59,527 nucleotides of DNA from Acidimicrobiia bacterium. GTDB lineage: Bacteria > Actinomycetota > Acidimicrobiia > IMCC26256 > PALSA-555. The position numbers were made by a program, and so were the translations under genes. The stretch covers positions 1 through 59,527 of the forward strand of contig DASZJD010000076.1 in assembly GCA_035948415.1 (NCBI GenBank), written 5' to 3'. Shown one piece after another: positions 42,561 to 50,050 of the stretch; position 1 is the first letter of the stretch; every line of letters starts with the position of its first letter. The notes under the pieces are model-generated. The model had not been told where the DNA came from. It did not search any database and saw only the letters and a list, made by a program, of their open reading frames with translations.

Positions 42561-43316
42561 TCAGCCCGTCGGCCGCCGCTGGAGCAGCAGGACGCAGTTC
42601 CACGTCGCGAGCTCTCGGAGCCCGGGTACTCGGAGGATCCAGCGCTGTGACGGGTAGTACCGCGGGTAGGCGTCGAGCAGCCGGAGACCGGGTCGCTGGC
42701 GCACGAGTCGAAGCACCTGACCGATGTGCGTCGGCCACAGCCGCTCGTAGGGGAGGTTCTTGCCCTTCGGCTCCCCGAGGACGGCCCGATAGGTCTTGAG
42801 CCCGAGTCGTGGACCGAGGTAGTGGAACGGGGTGATGGCGTGGCCGCCCCACGGCGAGTACCAGTTGGTCCAGCTCAGGTACGCCCAGGCGCCCGGTCGC
42901 AACACCCGCTCGATCTCGGCGAGGATCTCCGCCGGTCGGGGCGTGTGCTCGAGCAGGTTCGAGCAGAACACGCCGTCGAAGGTCGCGGCCGTGAACGGGA
43001 GCCGGGTCCCGTCCGAGACGAGCGCGCGCGGCAGGGCCGAGGAGCGCAGCGCGAGGTCCCGGCGATCCAGGTCGGTCGCCACGACCAGGGCGCCACGGTC
43101 GGCGAGGGCCGTCGCGTAGTAGCCCGGCCCGGACGCGAGGTCGAGGACCAGCGCCGAGCGGAGGTCCAGCGGGAACTGGGCGATGTCCCGGGACGCCAGC
43201 CGCGTGTAGAAGGGCTCGGGGTCTCGTCGCTCAGCGAGGAAGAGGCGGAACAGCTCCCGCCGCGAGACGTCGGCTCGACGTGCGGGTGCGCGCGCCTTCA
43301 GAGTTCGGTCGCTCAT
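42561..43316 (-). CDS. class I SAM-dependent methyltransferase
   Basis: A 251-residue methyltransferase. Motif I is ALVLDLASGPGYYATALADR, followed by GALVVATDLDRRDLALRSSA and FDGVFCSNLLEHTPRPAEIL, the type-11 signature. The C-terminal half, YLSWTNWYSPWGGHAITPFH then YLGPRLGLKTYRAVLGEPKG, is like methyltransferases found in glycan or lipid gene clusters. It opens the surface-related region, 95 bases upstream of gltX on the same strand. Substrate unknown. Confidence 0.88.
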   Translation of the reverse strand: MSDRTLKARAPARRADVSRRELFRLFLAERRDPEPFYTRLASRDIAQFPLDLRSALVLDLASGPGYYATALADRGALVVATDLDRRDLALRSSALPRALVSDGTRLPFTAATFDGVFCSNLLEHTPRPAEILAEIERVLRPGAWAYLSWTNWYSPWGGHAITPFHYLGPRLGLKTYRAVLGEPKGKNLPYERLWPTHIGQVLRLVRQRPGLRLLDAYPRYYPSQRWILRVPGLRELATWNCVLLLQRRPTG

Positions 43317-43412
43317 CCTCTCGCCTTGCGCCCTACCGATTTGGCATCGTACGCGATCGCGCGACGAGGCCGGCTCGAGCGAGTGCCGCGGCCCCGGGAG
43401 TCCCCGATGCGG

Positions 43413-44576
43413 CTAGCGCGCGGGCAGTGAGTTGGGGAACGGACCCACGAAGTGCGGGCCGTAGGTCTGCCCGGTGAGCGGCGGTGGCGTGGTGAACGGC
43501 GACAGGTTCGTGCTGTAGATGATGGTCGGTGTCGCCACGCCGGGCAGCGTCCCGGTGTAGGCGTCGTAGGCGATGAGGCCGGGCGCGGCGGTCGACGCCA
43601 CGGTGCCGTAGTACCGCCACGGGCCCGCGGGAGACGGCGCCGTGAACACGCTGACGTCGTCGGTCACGTCGTTCGCGAGCTTGGCCGTGGCCAGGTACCC
43701 GGTGCCCCACGGCGTCATCCAGGGCTCCGCCCTCGGCCCAGGGCCGGCGTTCGGCACGGGGATCAGGGGCGGCATGTTGGTCCACTGCAGCGGGACGGCG
43801 TTGGCCTGGGTGGGAACCCAGGTCGGTCCGGCGCCGACGTCACCCCAGAACTGCCACGCCCCGGGAACCATGATCTGGCCCAGCGGCGCTCGGGCCACGA
43901 AGACGTTCCCCGCCTTTTCCCCGTAGAGGTAGACGTGCCCGTCGGCGTCCGCGAACGAGGTCGCGCCGTACGGCCGCGTGGCGCTGGTCGAGAAAGGAAG
44001 TGGCTGGACGCTCTGGAGCGCGAGGCCCGGGAGCGAGAAGGTGGCGACCTGCATGTCGATCACGGCGAAGCCGAGCTGGCCGGGGCCCGTGCGCTGGACG
44101 TGCCAGACGAACACGCGCAGGACGCCGTTCTCGACCACCGCTGACGCCGGCCAGTAGTACTGGCCGGCGGCCGGGTCGGGAATCAGGCTGCTCGGCGCCG
44201 ACGGCTGACCACCCTCGAGCGGGGTCAGACACGATCCCGCCTGCACGACGAAGCTGTTGTGGATCATCCGACCGTTGGGGTCGATGCCCCCGTTGGCGTT
44301 CAGGCTGCCGGCGTAGGTGTCGCCGAACAACCAGACCGTCCGCGCGTCAGGCAGGGTGACGGGGATCGCGGTGTCGGCCGAGAGCCACGCCGACGTCGCG
44401 TGCCGGAGCCCGTCGAAGAGGGCTCCGTAGTCGGCTGGTGAGCTCGGCGCGCTGGGGGCGCAGTACGTGACCGCCAGGGGCGCGACCCCTCGCGTCGGCG
44501 CCAGCGGCGCTCCGAGGCAGGCCGTCGCCAGCATGGCGACCGCCGCCGCGGCGGGGATCAGTCGGAGGCGGCGCAC
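43413..44576 (-). CDS. secreted lipoprotein with beta-propeller (DUF4185/DUF5005-like)
   Basis: A 387-residue exported protein. RLIPAAAAVAMLATAC is a signal peptide with a LATAC lipobox, Cys near residue 20. The rest shows repeated beta-propeller strands: ARTVWLFGDTYAGSLNANGG, QYYWPASAVVENGVLRVFVW, PYGATSFADADGHVYLYGEK and DDVSVFTAPSPAGPWRYYGT. WLFGDT and SPxGPW are the marks of the DUF4185/DUF5005 propellers, which resemble glycosidases of the five-bladed clan. Role unknown; outside the cell. Confidence 0.72.
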   Translation of the reverse strand: MRRLRLIPAAAAVAMLATACLGAPLAPTRGVAPLAVTYCAPSAPSSPADYGALFDGLRHATSAWLSADTAIPVTLPDARTVWLFGDTYAGSLNANGGIDPNGRMIHNSFVVQAGSCLTPLEGGQPSAPSSLIPDPAAGQYYWPASAVVENGVLRVFVWHVQRTGPGQLGFAVIDMQVATFSLPGLALQSVQPLPFSTSATRPYGATSFADADGHVYLYGEKAGNVFVARAPLGQIMVPGAWQFWGDVGAGPTWVPTQANAVPLQWTNMPPLIPVPNAGPGPRAEPWMTPWGTGYLATAKLANDVTDDVSVFTAPSPAGPWRYYGTVASTAAPGLIAYDAYTGTLPGVATPTIIYSTNLSPFTTPPPLTGQTYGPHFVGPFPNSLPAR

Positions 44577-45073
44577 CCTCAGCCCCCGTGTTGGCGGTCG
44601 ACGCGCGCCTCTCCCCTACCGCGAGGGCGACGGACAAGGGCATCGGGCGGCACCGCGTGCGCGCGCTTCGTCCGGACAGGAGGAGACGGGACGGCCATGA
44701 CAAGGGGGGTATCGACCCGTGATGTGGCGTCCTGAAGACCCGCGTGTCCCGCCCCGCGCACGCCCGTCGACGAGACCAGGACCACGGCGGACGCGGCGCT
44801 CGCCGGGCTCCGGGGACGATCACGTCAAGGACTCGGTGGCGGCCACGGACCCTCACGCCGTGGGCGACGAGAATCTCGAGGGTCAGCCGCGCCTCGGGAG
44901 CTTGGGGCGAGCATCGTGATGTCCGCCGGAAGCGCCGAGTGGACTCGAGGGCGGTTGGCCGATCCCAGCCAGCGCGACGTCGCGACGTGCTCAGACGACC
45001 CGCGGCGTCCGACGCGTCAGTGGGGCCGGCGCACCGTCCCGAGGCGGGCTGGTGAGCCGGCGGCGCGGGTGGC
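44577..45073. other. gene-free region, 497 bases
   Basis: Lies upstream of the propeller lipoprotein and downstream of the small surface protein, both on the minus strand. The open frames here (both strands) are Arg/Ser/Pro-rich and have no ribosome binding site. It likely holds the lipoprotein promoter; no element was recognised. Confidence 0.55.
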
Positions 45074-45616
45074 TCAGCCGATTGCGCGCGCGCGGCGACG
45101 CCGACGAGTGGCAGCGGTGACGCCGAGGCCGATCGCCATGAGCGCGGCGGCGATGGCGATCAGGATCCCCTCGTCGCTGCCCGTGAAGGCCAGGGCCCCG
45201 CTGCTGGTGCTGCTGCGGCTCACGGAGGCGACGATCGTGACCGGGATGCTGTACGTCACCGCGGTGCCAGCGGGGCCGGCGCCCGACATCGTGATGGTGT
45301 GGGGGCCGAGCGACGAGCCCGGAGGGATCGTCACGTTGGCACTCACCGCGCCCGTCGGGCTCGACGTGACACCACCCAGCGTTGCGCCCGGTGGGTCGAT
45401 CCCGACGTCGACGGGCGACTGGTGCTCGAAGCAGTCGTCGTCCCCCTCGACGGTCGCGTGCTCACCCGGCACCAGCGTCGAGCTCGAGATCGCGGTGTCG
45501 CAGCCCTTGTAGGCCGCCCCGGCGCTGGACGCGGTCACGCCGAGGGCGAGCGCGGAGGCGCCAGCCACCACGACCACCGCCAACACGGCCCGAAGGGCAC
45601 GCACGAACAGGAGCAT
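45074..45616 (-). CDS. cell-wall surface protein with LAFTG sorting signal
   Basis: A 180-residue protein. MLLFVRALRAVLAVVVVAGA onward is a signal peptide ending near ASSAGA. The mature part is one small beta domain (CDTAISSSTLVPGEHATVEG ... SLGPHTITMSGAGPAGTAV). The C-terminus is a complete sortase signal: LAFTG, a hydrophobic helix SDEGILIAIAAALMAIGLGV, and a basic tail ATRRRRRARAIG. LAxTG is the class E sortase form used in high-GC actinobacteria. GGAGG precedes ATG 45616. No sortase is in the window. Confidence 0.85.
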   Translation of the reverse strand: MLLFVRALRAVLAVVVVAGASALALGVTASSAGAAYKGCDTAISSSTLVPGEHATVEGDDDCFEHQSPVDVGIDPPGATLGGVTSSPTGAVSANVTIPPGSSLGPHTITMSGAGPAGTAVTYSIPVTIVASVSRSSTSSGALAFTGSDEGILIAIAAALMAIGLGVTAATRRRRRARAIG

Positions 45617-45664
45617 TGCCCCTCCTCCCAGCGCCCAAACCCTACTGCCCGCGGCGGAGCGTGG

Positions 45665-47575
45665 CTACTCCTGCGAGCCGTTTTGTCCGGAAACGGGGGA
45701 TTTCCGGGCCCGAATCGCGCCCAGGCGGACGAGCACGACGGCCGCGGTGGCGGCGGTCGCCAGGTCGGCGGCCAGCACCAGCAGCGCCGGCCAGTACCAG
45801 ACCGGACCGCTCCCCGCCGGCAACCGGAGGAGCCCGGCCGGGGTGGCGCCGGCCGCGCTCCAGCCCCGCATCCACCCGTTCTCGCTGGGCCGGAACCAGG
45901 TCGCGGCTCCGGAGGCGTCGAGCCGCCCGAACGGCTGCACGAGGGTGCGGAGCCTCACGGTGCGGCCCGTCCGGTCCACGACGGGCCCCCGCCAAGCCCG
46001 AACCCGCCACAGGTCGAGGCTCGGACCGCCGACGGCGTGGACCAGGCCCGGATCGTGGGCGATGGAGTCGTACGACTGCCAGTCGACCTCATGGAGGAGG
46101 ACGACCCACCGGACCCCGAGCCGGGCGAGCTCTGACGCCACGGGGTCGCCGGCCCGGATGACGCCCAGCAGTCGGCGCGCCGTGGGCTCACGGGGGTCGG
46201 CCTGCTCGGGTCCCGACTGGAACTCGGGATCCGACGAGGACAGGACGTCGCCGCCGAAGTAGATCGGCACCGGGTTGAAGACGTTCCGGTCCCCGGCGAC
46301 CTGGAGCTGGAGGTACTCGTGCCACGGCAGGGCGAGCACCGTCCCGGGCCGGTGGACGACCGCGGTCCGAGCCCGGCTCCACTCGCTCGGGAGCGACACG
46401 GGATCCAGGCGTCCGTCCACGCCGAGGAGGCCGGGGCCGGCCAGCACGACGGCGATCGCGAAGGGGGCGGCCCACAGCACGCCTTCGAGCAGCCCGACCC
46501 GCAGGCGCGCCAGGCGGGCCGCGCCCAGCGCCGCGGCCGGGGCCATCCAGACCAGGTACAGGGCGAGGAGGCGCTGGCCCTCGCGCAGCGGGGCACCGAG
46601 CCTGGTGTCGGCGACCGCCGAGTACGCCACGCGCACGCCCGGCACGGCGCTGGCCAGCCCGAGCGCGACGCCCGTGAGGGCCAACCACGCCGCCCGTCGC
46701 CCCCACGGTCGGGGCAGGTCCCGGGCGCCGACCACCGCGAGGGCCCCGAGGGCCGCGCCGGCGAACGCGGCTCCGGTGCCGGCACCGCCGCCGACCGGGC
46801 CCACCTGCAGCCGGGGCTGCCAGAAGCCGTAGCCGGCGAGGACGCGCAGCCAGCCGCCGAGCCCGGAGGCCTGGGTCGCGAACGCGGACGAGTGCGTGAG
46901 CCGGAGGGGCTGGGAGAGGAGGATCGCGCCCGGAACCACCCAGGGCAGCTGGGCGAGCACGTAGGCGCCCGCGACCCCCGGCGCGCGTCGACCACGCGAT
47001 CCCAACACACCGACGGCCACCACGAAGAGCCCGAGCACGCCACCGAACTGGCCGGTGCATCCCAGCGCCGCAGCCCAGAGAAAGGTCCGCCGGAGATCCT
47101 CGTCGGGCCGCAGGAGCGTCGGCAGCGCCCACGGCAGGATCGCCATCGCCACGACCAGGGCGAGGTCGCCCACGCCGAGTCGGGTGAGGACGAACGGGCT
47201 GAGCGCGTACAGGAGGGCGGCGCCGGAGCGTGCGATCGCCGGGGCGCCCTCGGCCAGCTTCCACGCGCCGGCCGACGCGGCCGCGAACGCGGCCAAGGCC
47301 ACCAGGGTCCAGATCCGCGACCCGCCGACGACCGTCGACGCCCAGGCCAGGGGAACGGTGAAGGGGACCCGCCGGGGCAGCTCGGGTCCGAGTCCCCAGA
47401 CCCCGCGTGGCACCGGAATGCGAGGCGTGACGACGAGGTCCAGGCTCAGGAGCGAACCGCCGCCGCCGAGGGCGGGGCCGAGCGCGACGGCGCCGGCCGC
47501 CAGCCCCAGCAGCCACGGGAAGGCTTGACCCAGCGCCGGCCGGGAGCGTCGGGGCAGGCCCAGCCTCATCGCCAC
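45665..47575 (-). CDS. large polytopic membrane protein (YfhO/AftD-like)
   Basis: A 636-residue membrane protein with about 12 hydrophobic helices in the first 400 residues and a soluble part after them. The region GTVLALPWHEYLQLQVAGDR, then ELARLGVRWVVLLHEVDWQS, resembles the soluble part of the AftD-like protein at 50051 (RLGVRWIVLRNDVAWE there), so the two are distant relatives. A last helix at the C-terminus ends in a basic tail. Such proteins are polyprenyl-phosphate-sugar-dependent glycosyltransferases or glycan-lipid partners. Start GTG 47575 or ATG 47569. Confidence 0.7.
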   Translation of the reverse strand: MAMRLGLPRRSRPALGQAFPWLLGLAAGAVALGPALGGGGSLLSLDLVVTPRIPVPRGVWGLGPELPRRVPFTVPLAWASTVVGGSRIWTLVALAAFAAASAGAWKLAEGAPAIARSGAALLYALSPFVLTRLGVGDLALVVAMAILPWALPTLLRPDEDLRRTFLWAAALGCTGQFGGVLGLFVVAVGVLGSRGRRAPGVAGAYVLAQLPWVVPGAILLSQPLRLTHSSAFATQASGLGGWLRVLAGYGFWQPRLQVGPVGGGAGTGAAFAGAALGALAVVGARDLPRPWGRRAAWLALTGVALGLASAVPGVRVAYSAVADTRLGAPLREGQRLLALYLVWMAPAAALGAARLARLRVGLLEGVLWAAPFAIAVVLAGPGLLGVDGRLDPVSLPSEWSRARTAVVHRPGTVLALPWHEYLQLQVAGDRNVFNPVPIYFGGDVLSSSDPEFQSGPEQADPREPTARRLLGVIRAGDPVASELARLGVRWVVLLHEVDWQSYDSIAHDPGLVHAVGGPSLDLWRVRAWRGPVVDRTGRTVRLRTLVQPFGRLDASGAATWFRPSENGWMRGWSAAGATPAGLLRLPAGSGPVWYWPALLVLAADLATAATAAVVLVRLGAIRARKSPVSGQNGSQE

Positions 47576-47868
47576 CCTCGCCTCCGGGGCCCGCCGCTCC
47601 GCTGCGCGGTCACGCTCGGCCCCCCAGCGGGCCGGCTGGACACTGCCCGCCGGTGCCCCCGCAGGTTTGCCATCGGCCGAGATCCGTGAATACTCTCACG
47701 GCGGGTGGTGACTGGGGCCCCTGGGCCCCACTCTGGGTAAAGGGAGGCATCCCCCTTGGGGGGCACTGGGGCGACGCGAACCGCGGGGACGGCGGTAGTG
47801 CGTGGGCGATTCCTCATCGCGCGCCCTGACCGCGCCGCCGGCCGCCCCGGGCGCGAGAGCGGACACGC
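47576..47868. promoter_or_regulatory. divergent control region with three hairpins
   Basis: The 293-base spacer divides the membrane protein gene and the glycosyltransferase-sulfotransferase gene. It holds three inverted repeats within 80 bases: CCGTGA-6-TCACGG (47684-47701), TGGGGCCCCTGGGCCCCA (47713-47730) and CCCCC-TT-GGGGG (47751-47762). They could be an operator, attenuator or RNA leader. I could not match them to a named riboswitch. Confidence 0.5.
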
Positions 47869-50049
47869 GTGGTAGCCGAACCCGAAGGTCGCGGCTGGGC
47901 GGTCCCGATCCCCCTCCACCCCGCGTGGGGCGCGGACGGGCAGCGCCGGCACGGGGGCACGGTCCGCGCGCTCATCATCTGCTCGGAGCAGCCACCGGTC
48001 GAGTCGGGTGTGGCCCGCGCCATCCATCAGCTGTCGGCGGGGCTCAGCGCCCGCGGCCATTCGATCGACCTCCTCACCGGCGGCGACGCCCGATACCTGA
48101 ACCTGGGCGAGTTCCGTTTCAACACCCTCGCCGCGCAGTGGCCCGCGGTCCGAGCCGCGCTCGCCGACTACGACGTCGTGAACATCCACGGCCCGGCTCC
48201 GACCATCAGCGACGCCTACCTCGGGCTGCTTCGGACCGTGCCCGCGGCGCAACGGCCTCGGATCCTCTACACCCATCACTTCTCGATCGACTTGGCCCAG
48301 TGGAAGACCGCCTCCCGCCTCTACGAGAACTTCCACCGGCACATCGCTCGCCTCGCCGACGAGATCGTCGTCCCGACGCCCTCCTACCACTCGATGCTGA
48401 GCAGCCGCCGCGGCCCAGCGGTCCGCCTGATTCCGTGGGGCGTCGACGTCGAGCGGTTCGCCGGTGAGCGGCTCATCGCCCCGTACGACGGCTCGCGCCC
48501 CCTGCGGGTGCTCTTCGTCGGGCAGATGCGGCCGTACAAGGGCATCGCGGAGCTCGTCCAAGCCGCCGCGGACGAACCCGACCTCGAGCTCACCGTGGTC
48601 GGGAAGGGCCGGCTCGAAGACCACTTCCGGGCCATGGCGACGTCGAGCAACACCACCTTCGTCGGGTCGGTCACCGACGATGTCCTGACCGACCTCTATC
48701 TCAGCCATGACGTCGTCGTGAAGGCCGCGACGAGCCGGCTCGAAGCCTTCGGGCTCGTGCTGCTCGAGGGCATGGCCGCGGGCTGTGTCCCGGTCGCGTC
48801 CGACCTGCCCGGGGTGCGTGACGTCGCCGTGGCGACCGGGCGCGTCGTGCCGGCCCGTGACGTCGAGGGCCTGCGGACGGCGCTCCTCCGCCTGGCTCGC
48901 AGCCCGGCCACGGTCCGCGACCTCCAGTCGCGTTCGCGCGCCGAGGCGGCCCGGTACAGCTGGGAGTCGACCGTCGACGCCTACGAACAGGCCTTCGTGC
49001 ACCCGATCCCCAAGACGATCGACCTCACGCGGCACGGTCGCGAGGGCGGCCTGGCGTCCGAGGAGCCGATCAAGGTCCTCTACATCGGTGGGACCGGGCG
49101 CACCGGGAGCACCCTGATCGACCGGATCCTCGGGCAGTACGAGGGGATCTTCAACGCCGGCGAGCTGGCCTTCGTCTGGCGGTACGGCCTCCGGGAGGGC
49201 GGACGATGCAGCTGCGGCGAGCTGCTGGCGGACTGCGCCGTGTGGCAGAAGATCTTCGTCCACGCGTACGGCGGGGTAGGGGCCGTCGACGCCGACGAGA
49301 TGGTGGAGTTGCGGCGCCGCTTCAACTCGAAGCACCTCCCGCTCATGCTCACCAAGGGCATCCGCGGCCGTCTGCTGAGCCGGCTGGGGCCGTTCCCCGA
49401 GCGAGTCGAGCACCTGTACCGGGCGATCCACGCGGTCACCGGGAGCCGGGTGATCGTCGATTCCTCGAAGGAGCCGCATTACTCCTACATCTTGAAGTCA
49501 CGGCCGGGTCTCGACGTGTACTTCCTGCACCTCGTTCGTGATCCGCGAGCCATCGCGCTGTCGTGGCGCCGCAAGCGCCGGGAGCAGGGCATGGGCGGGC
49601 GCGTGTTCATGCAGCGGCGGAGCTGGCTCACCAGCGCCGCGTACTTCGATGTCTCGAACGCCGCGGCCGACGTGATTTGGGGCGGGTCGTCGGACCGCTA
49701 CCTGCGGGTTCGCTACGAGGACTTCGTCTCGCGTCCCGCCGAGACGCTGGATGCGATCGGGGCGTTCGTCGGGGAAGCCCTCGATCTGGATCAGCTGCTG
49801 GTCGACGACCAGGTCGCCCTCGAGGTGACGCACTCGGCCTGGGGAAATCCGAATCGCTTCCAGCACGGCCTCGTCCGCATCACCCCCGACTCGGCGTGGA
49901 AAGAGGCCTTGCCGGTGTGGCGACGGCTGACGGCGACCGCCACGACGTTCCCGCTCATGCGTCGCTACGGGTACCCGATCCGCGTTTCGGGGACCATCTC
50001 GGAGAACGGCGCAGCCCGGCTCCGACCGCGCGTCACGCAGCCCGACTGA
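47869..50049 (+). CDS. glycosyltransferase family 4 - sulfotransferase fusion protein
   Basis: A 726-residue two-domain enzyme. Residues 33-390 form a GT4 (GT-B) glycosyltransferase: ALIICSEQPPVESGVARAIH, the donor region LRVLFVGQMRPYKGIAELVQ, and the EX7E motif Glu292-Glu300 in LEAFGLVLLEGMAAGC. Residues 400-700 form a sulfotransferase: the 5'-phosphosulfate loop is IGGTGRTGSTLIDRIL (406-421) and the 3'-phosphate site runs from Arg557 to Ser565 in LVRDPRAIALSW. One chain could thus add a sugar and sulfate it, using a sugar nucleotide and PAPS. No signal or membrane helix, so cytoplasmic. GTG 47869 is the start. Neighbours are surface-glycan membrane proteins. Confidence 0.88.
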   Translation: MVAEPEGRGWAVPIPLHPAWGADGQRRHGGTVRALIICSEQPPVESGVARAIHQLSAGLSARGHSIDLLTGGDARYLNLGEFRFNTLAAQWPAVRAALADYDVVNIHGPAPTISDAYLGLLRTVPAAQRPRILYTHHFSIDLAQWKTASRLYENFHRHIARLADEIVVPTPSYHSMLSSRRGPAVRLIPWGVDVERFAGERLIAPYDGSRPLRVLFVGQMRPYKGIAELVQAAADEPDLELTVVGKGRLEDHFRAMATSSNTTFVGSVTDDVLTDLYLSHDVVVKAATSRLEAFGLVLLEGMAAGCVPVASDLPGVRDVAVATGRVVPARDVEGLRTALLRLARSPATVRDLQSRSRAEAARYSWESTVDAYEQAFVHPIPKTIDLTRHGREGGLASEEPIKVLYIGGTGRTGSTLIDRILGQYEGIFNAGELAFVWRYGLREGGRCSCGELLADCAVWQKIFVHAYGGVGAVDADEMVELRRRFNSKHLPLMLTKGIRGRLLSRLGPFPERVEHLYRAIHAVTGSRVIVDSSKEPHYSYILKSRPGLDVYFLHLVRDPRAIALSWRRKRREQGMGGRVFMQRRSWLTSAAYFDVSNAAADVIWGGSSDRYLRVRYEDFVSRPAETLDAIGAFVGEALDLDQLLVDDQVALEVTHSAWGNPNRFQHGLVRITPDSAWKEALPVWRRLTATATTFPLMRRYGYPIRVSGTISENGAARLRPRVTQPD

Positions 50050-50050
50050 G

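Noticed and set aside
44744-45055. A 103-codon plus-strand gene in the spacer before the propeller lipoprotein.
   Set aside because: Highly basic and Ser/Pro-rich without structure; no ribosome binding site; typical of chance frames at this GC content.
47684-47762. A cyclic di-nucleotide riboswitch ahead of the fusion gene.
   Set aside because: The hairpins do not show the conserved unpaired bases of the GEMM or ydaO classes that I know; left as an unnamed control region.
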